32,013 nt of DNA from Phycisphaerales bacterium (GTDB lineage: Bacteria; Planctomycetota; Phycisphaerae; Phycisphaerales; UBA1924). The notes under the pieces are model-generated. The model was not told the origin of the DNA, did not search any database, and worked only from the letters and a program-made list of their open reading frames with translations. A program made the translations under genes and the position numbers. Of this stretch, positions 1 to 14,677 are shown one piece after another (the first letter of the stretch is position 1; each line of letters begins with the position of its first letter). The DNA lies in contig JAKFUN010000169.1 in the NCBI GenBank assembly GCA_021732675.1, forward strand, positions 1 through 32,013. The letters are read 5' to 3'.

Positions 1-91
1 GGGTCGAACATCTCGGACCGTATGGACTACCGAGCCTGAGCTTGCCCAACCCGTGGGTGGCTAAACACAGGCCGGTGGGAGGTTTGGAACG

Positions 92-520
92 ATGGGTAAG
101 CGCGAAGTCACTCAAGTTTTCAAGGTCATGGCGATCGGTGGGGCGGCTACGCCCGCGCCGCCGCTGGGTCCTGTGCTGGGCTCCAAGGGTGTCAACCCCG
201 GCCAGTTTGTCCAGAAGTTCAACGCGGCGACGCAGAACGTCAAGGGCAAGAAGGTCGGCTGCATCGTCACCGTCTACTCGGACAAGAGCTTCGAGTTCGA
301 GGTGAAGAGCTCGCCCGCCTCGGCGATGATCTGCGAAGCCGCGGGCATCGAAAAGGGCTCGGGCGTCCCCAACAAGGACAAGGTCGGCAAGATCACCAAG
401 GCGCAGGTCGAGAAGATCGCCAAGGAAAAGATGCAGGACCTCAACTCGCTGTCGATCGAGGCAGCGATGAAGGTGATCGAAGGCACGGCCCGCTCGATGG
501 GCGTGACGATCGTCGCCTGA
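92..520 (+). CDS. rplK: 50S ribosomal protein L11
   Basis: L11 of the large subunit (142 aa, the usual length). It forms the GTPase-associated centre with 23S rRNA and the L10-L12 stalk. The N-terminal domain carries the conserved PAPPLGPVLGSKGVN loop, and the C-terminal RNA-binding domain has KGSGVPNKDKVGKIT and ends ARSMGVTIVA. The ATG at 92 follows a GGTGGGAGG ribosome-binding site. It is the first gene of an rplK-rplA-rplJ-rplL run in the standard bacterial order. The 91 nt upstream hold no recognisable gene end: the open frames there do not resemble the NusG or SecE C-terminus. An overlapping ORF at 42-305 is a shadow. Confidence 0.98.
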   Translation: MGKREVTQVFKVMAIGGAATPAPPLGPVLGSKGVNPGQFVQKFNAATQNVKGKKVGCIVTVYSDKSFEFEVKSSPASAMICEAAGIEKGSGVPNKDKVGKITKAQVEKIAKEKMQDLNSLSIEAAMKVIEGTARSMGVTIVA

Positions 521-631
521 GTTTCCTTGGCACGGGCATTGGCCCGAGCCACATCTGATCAACACCACGCAGACCAACGAACACAGTGATTTTAGGGGTC
601 GGGCGACCAAGCCGACCAGGAGCGAAGCGTT

Positions 632-1333
632 ATGCCGGTACGAATGACCAAGCGCGACAAGACCAACGAAGTGTTGAAGGTGGCGAACCCCGTCACCGCC
701 CCCGAGGCCGTCGCGGCTCTCAAGAAGTTCAAGGCCCCGAAGTTTGACCAGACGGTCAACGTCTGCATGCACCTGAATCTGGACACGGCCCAGGCCGACC
801 AGAACCTGCGCGGAGCCATCAGCCTGCCACAGGGCATCGGCAAGAGCAAGCGTGTGGTGGCCTTCTGCGGGGCGGACCTGACCAAGGCCGCCATCGAAGC
901 TGGGGCTGTAAAGGCGGGGAGCGAAGATCTCGTCGCCGAGATCGAGAAGGGGTGGATGGAGTTCGACGTGGCGATCGCCAGCCCCGACATGATGCGGGTG
1001 GTCTCCAAGCTGGGTAAGGTGCTCGGTCCCAAGGGCCTGATGCCCAGCCCCAAGGCTGGCACCGTGACTCCGGACGTGGTGAAGGCTGTGAAGGAATACG
1101 GCGCGGGCAAGGTGGAGTATCGGGCTGACAAGGCTGGCAACGTGCACGCGGTCATCGGCAAGATGAGCTTCCCCGAGGCGTCGCTGGCGGAGAACCTCGA
1201 GTTCTTCATCTCGGCGATCGAGAAGACGCGGCCCGCCACCGTCAAGGGGCTGTACGTCAAGAAGGTTGTGATCAGCGGGGCCATGACCCCCAGCGTCCAG
1301 GTGAAGTTCGTGTCGGCCTTCGAGGCTGAGTAA
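632..1333 (+). CDS. rplA: 50S ribosomal protein L1
   Basis: L1, the mobile 23S rRNA-binding protein beside the E site (233 aa, normal for the family). The signature IASPDMMRVVSKLGKVLGPK followed by GLMPSPKAGTVT is intact, and the C-terminal part has the usual conserved Lys-rich strand. The ATG at 632 is preceded by AGGAG at 618-622. In many bacteria L1 represses its own operon by binding the mRNA; no obvious L1 mimic site was identified here. The gene lies about 110 nt after rplK and 72 nt before rplJ, so one transcript is likely. Confidence 0.98.
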   Translation: MPVRMTKRDKTNEVLKVANPVTAPEAVAALKKFKAPKFDQTVNVCMHLNLDTAQADQNLRGAISLPQGIGKSKRVVAFCGADLTKAAIEAGAVKAGSEDLVAEIEKGWMEFDVAIASPDMMRVVSKLGKVLGPKGLMPSPKAGTVTPDVVKAVKEYGAGKVEYRADKAGNVHAVIGKMSFPEASLAENLEFFISAIEKTRPATVKGLYVKKVVISGAMTPSVQVKFVSAFEAE

Positions 1334-1405
1334 CGCGGGCGGCGAGAAGCGAATCCCACAGCGAAACAGAGATTCGGCCCCCCGTGGGCGAATGAGGTAA
1401 GAACC

Positions 1406-1963
1406 ATGTCAAAGACTGTCAAGAACATCATCATGCGGGACTACAAGACCCGCATCGCCTCCGGCCTTGAGGAATATCCCGACGCGACCCTGATCAGCAT
1501 TCGCGGCGTCAAGGGCGTCGACTCCACCAAGCTGCGCATGGCGCTGGCCAAGAAGAAGGTTCGCATCACCGTGGTGCAGAACGCCCTGGCCCGCAAGGCC
1601 TTCGAGGGGAGCAAGCTGGCGCCCCTGGGCGAACTCATGACCGGCGGCAACGCCATCGCCTACGGCGGCGAGTCGGTCGTCGAGGTGGCTCGTGAGCTGG
1701 TGTCGTGGATCGCCAAGATCCCCGCCCTCGAGCTCAAGGGTGCCGTGCTCGATGGCACCTTGTTCAAGGGCAAGGCGGGCGTGGAAGAGCTCTCCAAGTT
1801 CCCCACCAAGGACGAGGCGATCGCGAAGGTCATCACCCTGGCGGTCAGCCCTGGGCGCAACCTGCTGGGCCAGCTCCAGGGCCCGGGCCGGACGATCGGC
1901 GGGCTTATCAAGGCGATCGAAACGAAGTTGGAGAAGGGCGAGACGATCGCCAAGGCTGGTTAA
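1406..1963 (+). CDS. rplJ: 50S ribosomal protein L10
   Basis: L10, the base of the ribosomal stalk that binds L12 dimers through its C-terminal helix (185 aa, slightly longer than the roughly 165-175 aa of many bacteria). The N-terminal rRNA-binding domain has the typical pattern including LRMALAKKKVRITVVQNALA. The C-terminal region is a Lys/Glu-rich helix expected to carry L12 dimers. GAGGTAAG before the ATG is a good ribosome-binding site. Classical L10-L12 autoregulation acts in the rplJ leader; only 72 nt precede this gene, while an unusually structured spacer follows it before rplL. Confidence 0.97.
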   Translation: MSKTVKNIIMRDYKTRIASGLEEYPDATLISIRGVKGVDSTKLRMALAKKKVRITVVQNALARKAFEGSKLAPLGELMTGGNAIAYGGESVVEVARELVSWIAKIPALELKGAVLDGTLFKGKAGVEELSKFPTKDEAIAKVITLAVSPGRNLLGQLQGPGRTIGGLIKAIETKLEKGETIAKAG

Positions 1964-2141
1964 GAGGGTCTTTCAGTAGCCCGACCATGAGGGAGGGCTT
2001 TGGTACACGAATGAACGTGACTTCATTGGTCCGTATCCCGGCATTGTGGCCGGGCTCCGGCGGATCAAAGACCGGGCGTGCCGGTCCCTCTGAAGTGCGA
2101 AGGCTGCCGGGCCTTTTCCGGCGCTAGTGGAAGGGTTTCAC
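1964..2141 (+). promoter_or_regulatory. Structured rplJ-rplL spacer
   Basis: This 178-nt spacer carries several short GC-rich inverted repeats that could fold in the mRNA. Examples are GACCGG-gcgtg-CCGGTC and GCCGG-gcctttt-CCGGC, the latter ending just ahead of the rplL ribosome-binding site (GGAAGGG, six nucleotides before the ATG). It may be a control or processing site for stalk-protein stoichiometry. No known RNA family was recognised, so the function is inference. Confidence 0.3.
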
Positions 2142-2522
2142 ATGTCGATGACGATTGATCAGTTGGGTGATGCGCTCGCGGGTTTGTCTTTGAAGGACGC
2201 GGTCGAGCTCGGCAAGTACATGAAGGACAAGTACGGGATCGAAGCCGCCGCAGGTGGTGGCATGATGATGGCGGCCGCCGGCCCCGCGGCCGCGAAGGTC
2301 GAAGAGAAGACCAGCTTCGACGTGGTCCTGAAGGCCGTCGATGCCGCCAAGAAGATCCAGGTCATCAAGGTGGTTCGCGAAGCCACCGGCCTGGGCCTGG
2401 CCGAGGCGAAGGCGCTGGTCGATGTTCCGGGCAAGGCCATCAAGCAGGGCCTGGACAAGGCCGAGGCCGAGAAGCTCAAGAAGACCATCACCGACGCGGG
2501 TGGCACGGTCGACCTGGTGTAA
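2142..2522 (+). CDS. rplL: 50S ribosomal protein L7/L12
   Basis: Multicopy stalk protein that recruits translation factors (126 aa from the ATG at 2142). The ORF track begins at an upstream GTG (2127), but GGAAGGG placed six nucleotides before ATG 2142 favours the shorter form, starting MSMTIDQLGDAL. An N-terminal dimerisation helix is followed by an Ala/Gly/Met hinge (AAAGGGMMMAAAGPAAA) and the C-terminal factor-binding domain with KIQVIKVVREATGLGLAEAK. An intrinsic terminator follows 37 nt after the stop. The last 128 nt, including the stop, are duplicated in diverged form at 3451-3578, beyond a toxin-antitoxin module. Confidence 0.98.
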   Translation: MSMTIDQLGDALAGLSLKDAVELGKYMKDKYGIEAAAGGGMMMAAAGPAAAKVEEKTSFDVVLKAVDAAKKIQVIKVVREATGLGLAEAKALVDVPGKAIKQGLDKAEAEKLKKTITDAGGTVDLV

Positions 2523-2558
2523 GACAGGCGAGAGTTACAAAGTCAGATGCTTTGCTTG

Positions 2559-2585
2559 GCCCCTCTCTCCGAGAGGGGCTTTTTC
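2559..2585 (+). terminator. Intrinsic terminator after rplL
   Basis: A perfect 9-bp stem GCCCCTCTC / GAGAGGGGC with a three-base loop is followed at once by TTTTT. It should end most transcripts of the rplKAJL operon before the opposite-strand island. Confidence 0.93.
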
Positions 2586-2660
2586 GTTGCTGTATTTCGG
2601 TGGACGCGAGATGCGAGCGGCTATTCCAAATGGACATTGGTGCGGACGCTCGATCTGTGC

Positions 2661-3149
2661 TCAGTAGTTTTCGCCGCGCCGGCTGTCTGCGTCGCGAAGC
2701 AGTTGCTCGACTACCGAATCGGTACATCGAAATGTCGTGAGTCGCAGCGCCCCGATCGCTTCTGCGAGCTTGAGCACGCCCTTCTCGTCGGCCAGTTGAA
2801 GGACGCCGAGTGTTCCGGTGACCACCAGGCCTAGACCTTCGGCGGCTTGGGTTCCCTTGCGTTCATCGATCAGCACCACGTCCGCGTGAATCTCATGGGC
2901 GAGACTGATCGCTTCGGTTTCGCCCCGCCCGAGCTTGAGCGATGACTCAAGCGAGCTCGGGGGCCGGACCTCCAGCCAAGCGGGCTTGGCGCTAGCCCAT
3001 TGGCGAACAATCTGTGGACAGCCCGGGTGCGTGAGTTCGCTGACGACGGCGGGGGCCGTCAGCACGCGGCCAAACAGTTTGGGCAGCACATCGACATGCC
3101 CGATGAGGACAAGATAGTTCAGGGGCGAGGTGTCTGAAACGACCAACAT
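2661..3149 (-). CDS. DUF3368 PIN-domain toxin
   Basis: Probable toxin of a type II toxin-antitoxin pair (162 aa), a VapC-like PIN-domain ribonuclease of the DUF3368 type. The start VVSDTSPLNYLVLIG matches this family. Acidic residues expected at a PIN metal site are present: D6, E38, E77 (in GRGETEA) and D95 (in IDERKG). The target is probably RNA, by family knowledge only. Its ATG overlaps the antitoxin stop as TGATG, so translation is probably coupled. The pair sits on the minus strand inside the rplL-rpoB interval, which suggests acquisition. Confidence 0.85.
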   Translation of the reverse strand: MLVVSDTSPLNYLVLIGHVDVLPKLFGRVLTAPAVVSELTHPGCPQIVRQWASAKPAWLEVRPPSSLESSLKLGRGETEAISLAHEIHADVVLIDERKGTQAAEGLGLVVTGTLGVLQLADEKGVLKLAEAIGALRLTTFRCTDSVVEQLLRDADSRRGENY

Positions 3150-3412
3150 CAGGCACCGAGCTTCCGCAGCCGCGAAACCTGGGTTGCAAGTTCATCGCCG
3201 GTAAGCAGGTCTTCGCTCACGTTGTGGCGGCGAAGAACCGAGTCGGTCTCGAAGCGGGAAATGCCCAGCCCCTCCGCAAGTTCACCATGAGAGATGCGGC
3301 CGAGCCGGTAGAGTTCAACGAGCCCGGCTTCCTTGAGTTCAGATGCCGGGTCCGCTCCGGCGCGGGCGATCGCCTGTTCGACGCTGGCGGGGATGTTGAA
3401 GCTGATGGTCAT
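3149..3412 (-). CDS. UPF0175 family antitoxin
   Basis: Small protein of the UPF0175 family (87 aa), the usual partner of DUF3368 PIN toxins. The N-terminus is a short strand (MTISFNIP). The middle and end form helices with a helix-turn-helix-like stretch (LGRISHGELAEGLGISRFE), consistent with DNA binding and autoregulation. The ATG at 3412 has AGGAG seven nucleotides upstream. A TATGAT -10-like box lies at 3434-3439, overlapping the palindrome TCATATGA (3435-3442), which could be its operator; no good -35 box is visible. Its upstream region is formed by the displaced rplL fragment. Confidence 0.83.
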   Translation of the reverse strand: MTISFNIPASVEQAIARAGADPASELKEAGLVELYRLGRISHGELAEGLGISRFETDSVLRRHNVSEDLLTGDELATQVSRLRKLGA

Positions 3413-3450
3413 GGCACTACTCCTGAACGGTCAATCATATGACGTGTCGA

Positions 3451-3578
3451 GCCTGGCCGAGGCGAAGGCTTTGGTCGACGTCCCCGGCAAGGCCATCAAG
3501 CAGGGCCTGGACAAAGCCGAGGCCGAGAAGCTCAAGAAGTCCAGCACCGATGGGGGTGGCTCGGTCGACCTAGTGTAA
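3451..3578 (+). pseudogene. Displaced copy of the rplL 3' end
   Basis: This stretch aligns without gaps to the last 128 nt of rplL (2395-2522), stop codon included. By hand I count 116 identical positions. Of the 12 differences, 8 are synonymous in the rplL frame and 4 change residues (T to S twice, I to S, A to G). It lacks the N-terminal helix and hinge. The 81-aa ORF at 3333-3578 is only this fragment fused to noncoding sequence. Together with rplL it brackets the toxin-antitoxin pair as a direct repeat, suggesting insertion into, and regeneration of, the rplL tail. Expression is unlikely. Confidence 0.92.
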
Positions 3579-3643
3579 GTCAGCGCAGGTTTCGACACTC
3601 AAGATTGACAAAAGCCCGGGCGGAATGCATGTGTTGTTCATTT

Positions 3644-4333
3644 TCAGCGGCGGCGACGGCCGGAGAAGGCCAGCAGCGGTAGGAAGGCTGCGAGCGTCGT
3701 GGGGGCGGGAACGGTAAGGACGAAGTCATTGGAGACAGAAGCGGAGGCCCCCGACGCTTGGGTTTCTCCTTCAGAAATTAGGGTGTAGACGACTCCGGCT
3801 CGAAAGATGCCTTGGATCTGAGTTGAGTAGGAACGCCAACTCAACCCATCACCAGTGCCGGGTGCACCTGCTTCGTAGACGGTCTCTCCATCGTCCGATT
3901 TGAGCGAGAAGTGAGTGCCCCCGAGGCCGACGCCGTAGCTACCGCCCGTATAAAAACTGCCGTGAATGTCGACGTTGAGTTCGAACGGCACGTCCACAGT
4001 TGGAGACCAAAAAGATGATGTGAAGTGAAGCTCTGCATATGAGGAGGTAGTGTGGAGACCACCGGTTGAATGCACTGAATCTGTCGATCGGATGAGCGAA
4101 GTACTGATAAGGGAGCTTGTGGACCACGAGAAGTTGCCGTAGAACGGGCCCGGCGCGGAAAACATGATCGAGTCGGAGTAGGGGCCAGCGTTGTTGACGG
4201 TGTGCGAAAGAGAGCCGCCACCGTTCGCGACATGACCCGCAAAGACACGGGACTGGCTCAGCAAAACGACATCGGCGTGGGCCAGGGCAGTTCCAAGTGC
4301 GCAGAGCGAGACGGCGGCGAGTTTGAACTGCAT
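3644..4333 (-). CDS. Secreted PEP-CTERM-like protein
   Basis: Exported protein of unknown function (229 aa from the ATG at 4333, which has AGAAGGAGA upstream; the track start at 4426 is too early). The N-terminal signal peptide is MQFKLAAVSLCALGTALAHA. The body is rich in Ser, Thr and Gly with alternating hydrophobic residues, suggesting a beta-sandwich. The C-terminus VPAPTTLAAFLPLLAFSGRRRR is a sorting tail of the PEP-CTERM kind (Pro-x-Pro, hydrophobic helix, Arg cluster), expected to be handled by an exosortase at the inner membrane. It stands alone on the minus strand between the toxin-antitoxin pair and rpoB. The function cannot be assigned. Confidence 0.8.
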   Translation of the reverse strand: MQFKLAAVSLCALGTALAHADVVLLSQSRVFAGHVANGGGSLSHTVNNAGPYSDSIMFSAPGPFYGNFSWSTSSLISTSLIRSTDSVHSTGGLHTTSSYAELHFTSSFWSPTVDVPFELNVDIHGSFYTGGSYGVGLGGTHFSLKSDDGETVYEAGAPGTGDGLSWRSYSTQIQGIFRAGVVYTLISEGETQASGASASVSNDFVLTVPAPTTLAAFLPLLAFSGRRRR

Positions 4334-4522
4334 GAGATCTCCTTCTGACTGAACAAGCCCCAGCGTAGGCCCCTCTAAGTGAGCGACCCGCCGAGAGAAC
4401 ATACAGCAGATTTTGAGAGGTGCCACGAATCTGAGAGCTTTTTTGGGGCTGGGGGTCGAATTCTCGGGTAGTAGTCGCTTGCGTCACGGGGTCTCAACTG
4501 AAATCCACCAGAAAACGCGTCC

Positions 4523-4551
4523 TCGACTTGAGAAAATCTCCCGCCTATACT
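4523..4551 (+). promoter_or_regulatory. Candidate promoter for rpoBC
   Basis: TCGACT and TATACT are separated by 17 bp, a good match to a housekeeping sigma promoter. Transcription would start near 4558 and leave a leader of about 250 nt before rpoB. The 4334-4807 interval holds no convincing gene; the ORFs there are short and shifted. A separate promoter is expected because three minus-strand genes and a terminator lie between rplL and rpoB. Confidence 0.5.
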
Positions 4552-4807
4552 CCTACAGCCGTTTGGGGCGCACGCATTGCGCGCACCCGCAGGCCGTCGG
4601 TTTTCTTTGCGTTGTTTGGGATTTGTACGTAGGCTGGTGCGTGGTTTGTGACGGACACTACGGGCGCGAAAGATCAGCGAGCGGCGGCTAGTGAACAACT
4701 GTGTAGCGTAGGCGAAAATCGGACTTTGACGAGCCGGAGCGGGGTTGCCCGTTCGCGGCTGTCGTCGTATCCGCGAGGTATCCGCAAGGATTCTGAGAGG
4801 TATCTGA

Positions 4808-8641
<3,834 letters not shown>

Positions 8642-8653
8642 TGGAAGCGAGCG

Positions 8654-8815
8654 ATGTGGGATGCGTTTATCTGTCTCCTCGCTCCTTCCGGTGCCGCAAT
8701 CATGGCGATGGTGATTCCAGGTTGGCTCGGTTGGTGTTTCGCATGTCTGTTTGTGTTGGTGTTTGTCGGGATGATCGTGAACTCGATCAGAGGCGTGCGG
8801 TTGCGAGAGGGTTAG
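8654..8815 (+). CDS. Small two-helix membrane protein
   Basis: A 53-aa ORF, too short for the supplied track, lies in the rpoB-rpoC gap. It starts MWDAFICLLAPSG with GGAAG six nucleotides before the ATG. Two hydrophobic stretches are visible, about residues 4-22 and 24-42 (the second includes CFACLFVLVFVGMIV). A positively charged tail follows (IRGVRLREG), consistent with a hairpin membrane protein with a cytoplasmic C-terminus. It starts 12 nt after the rpoB stop and ends about 100 nt before rpoC. I know no family for it. It may be a real small protein or a chance hydrophobic frame; the ribosome-binding site and composition favour the former. Confidence 0.5.
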   Translation: MWDAFICLLAPSGAAIMAMVIPGWLGWCFACLFVLVFVGMIVNSIRGVRLREG

Positions 8816-8919
8816 CGTCCTCCGAGTAGAAAATGACTCGGCGATGCGTCGAAGACTAGCTAGTTGATGCAAAATGACACAGACCCGATCTTGGGTGTGT
8901 GCGAAGAAGGAAGAAGCAA

Positions 8920-13320
<4,401 letters not shown>

Positions 13321-13346
13321 TCCGGTTTGCACATTGAGATCAACCC

Positions 13347-13377
13347 ACCCCCTCGCCCAGGCGAGGGGGTTTTTTTA
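13347..13377 (+). terminator. Intrinsic terminator after rpoC
   Basis: An 11-bp perfect stem ACCCCCTCGCC / GGCGAGGGGGT with a two-base apex is followed by a run of T. It closes the rpoBC transcript. Confidence 0.95.
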
Positions 13378-13461
13378 TGGAGCTGCGAAGTTCGGAACAT
13401 CCGGGCGCGAGGATCCATGGCCCGGGCGCGTGTGCGGGCGAGGTGCCTGGTGTGGCCGGGG

Positions 13462-13698
13462 CTACTTCGGTGGGACCTGCTCGCCCTTCATGAGTTCTGC
13501 GATTTCATGATGGGACAAGACCGGTACGGTGGTCCGCCCGGTTCGAAGCATGTGCTTGACGTAGGGGAGGCACATTCCGCACCCGGTGCCGCAACCGGTC
13601 TTTTCGCTCAGTTTCGCCAGATCGTTCCCAACCTCGCGGGCCACCAGGGCGATCTGGGTGAAGGGCACATTGCGGCAGATGCAACGATTCACGCCCAT
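13462..13698 (-). CDS. Bfd-like [2Fe-2S] protein
   Basis: Small protein (78 aa) of the BFD-like [2Fe-2S]-binding fold found in bacterioferritin-associated ferredoxin and the NifU/NirB central domain. The pattern is C6-x-C8, then C36-x3-C40-x2-C43 (CICRN and GCGTGCGMC). Bfd needs CxC and CxxC, so C36 is an extra cysteine. A role in electron transfer or iron handling is likely, but no bacterioferritin gene is nearby. It lies 166 nt downstream of the pseudopilin gene on the same strand and may share the riboswitch-controlled transcript. The ATG at 13698 lacks a strong ribosome-binding site. Confidence 0.75.
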   Translation of the reverse strand: MGVNRCICRNVPFTQIALVAREVGNDLAKLSEKTGCGTGCGMCLPYVKHMLRTGRTTVPVLSHHEIAELMKGEQVPPK

Positions 13699-13864
13699 GG
13701 CCGCGATTGCCCCGTGGTGACCTTGCCAGTGACCGCCCGGCGCTCGGGCTTTGCATCACTTCACGGCAGGAGTTTATCACGCAGGCGAGCAGAAAAACCG
13801 CTCAGAATGCCGAAAAGGCCAGACAAGCTGCGTGGCGAGGCGACGAAACTTCCCCCGCCCAAAG

Positions 13865-14677
13865 CTATCGCCAATCCGCAGCGTCGGGGACATAGTGCGG
13901 GGCATTCGTACGCCCAACCGAGCCGACGCCCTGCTCTGGCTGCGTCAACCACTGGGTCTCTGCCATCTGGCGCTTGACGCTCCCGTCCGCCCGAGCCGCG
14001 ATCGTCTCGCCCAGGCCTCCACGCCCGCGTGAGTGACGAAACGAAGTGGTGGGGTAGGAGTTTGCGTCCCACCCGCTCCCGTTCCAAAGCTCGGGCGGGT
14101 CCAGCAGCGCGGTGTTGCGGGGCATGGTGGTGCCCAGCAGCGAATCCGCGAAGACAAAGAGCTCGCTGGGAAGGGTAAGCTCATAGAGCCGGCGCCAAGG
14201 GCGGCGGCTGATATTTGACGCCCAGCCCGGAGTGCGCGACGGCGTGAGGTAGTAGCCGTTATAGCCGTAGGTGCTGGTGGGGGCGCCAACGACGCCTTGC
14301 GTGCTGTAGGTTCCCCATGGCTGCGCGGGGCACTCGAAGACCGACTTGCGGGCCAGCTCCGCGCCCAGGTAGGGGGAGATGAAGCCCCGATCGTGATTGA
14401 CCTCGAGACCGGAAGCCGCGATCGACCCCCACCAATAGACGGACCCGCCGGAGCCCACGTCCGCCAGGCTCCAGTAGGCCAGAGGCATGGCGCGATCTTT
14501 GTAGTCGTTGGCGTAGGCGGTCCAGCCGACGATGAGTTGATGCTGGTTGGAGAGGCACACCGCCCCGCGAGCCGCGGCCCGCGATTGACGCAACACCGGC
14601 ACCAGCAGCCCCACCAGCACGGCGATGATGGCGATGCACACCAGCAGCTCCATGAGCGTAAAGGCGCGGCGCCTCAA
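13865..14677 (-). CDS. Prepilin-type pseudopilin (DUF1559-like)
   Basis: Exported pseudopilin-like protein (270 aa). It has a type IV prepilin leader and helix: [20 protein letters not shown], with cleavage expected before the Phe of FTLMELL. The rest is the globular domain typical of planctomycete DUF1559-like proteins, with a late His...ARADGSV segment resembling their H-X9-DG end. The start is a TTG overlapping the previous gene's stop (TTGA); the next in-frame ATG would remove the leader, so TTG is preferred. The 4-nt overlap implies coupled translation with the beta-propeller gene. It is probably processed by a prepilin peptidase and anchored in the inner membrane. The exact role is unknown. 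Confidence 0.85.
   Translation of the reverse strand: MRRRAFTLMELLVCIAIIAVLVGLLVPVLRQSRAAARGAVCLSNQHQLIVGWTAYANDYKDRAMPLAYWSLADVGSGGSVYWWGSIAASGLEVNHDRGFISPYLGAELARKSVFECPAQPWGTYSTQGVVGAPTSTYGYNGYYLTPSRTPGWASNISRRPWRRLYELTLPSELFVFADSLLGTTMPRNTALLDPPELWNGSGWDANSYPTTSFRHSRGRGGLGETIAARADGSVKRQMAETQWLTQPEQGVGSVGRTNAPHYVPDAADWR

Noticed and set aside
1-91. 3' end of nusG before rplK
   Set aside because: All three open frames are short and do not resemble the NusG C-terminal KOW domain.
3333-3578. 81-aa plus-strand ORF ending like L7/L12
   Set aside because: Only the rplL tail is meaningful; the first part is antisense to the antitoxin gene. Reported as a gene fragment instead.
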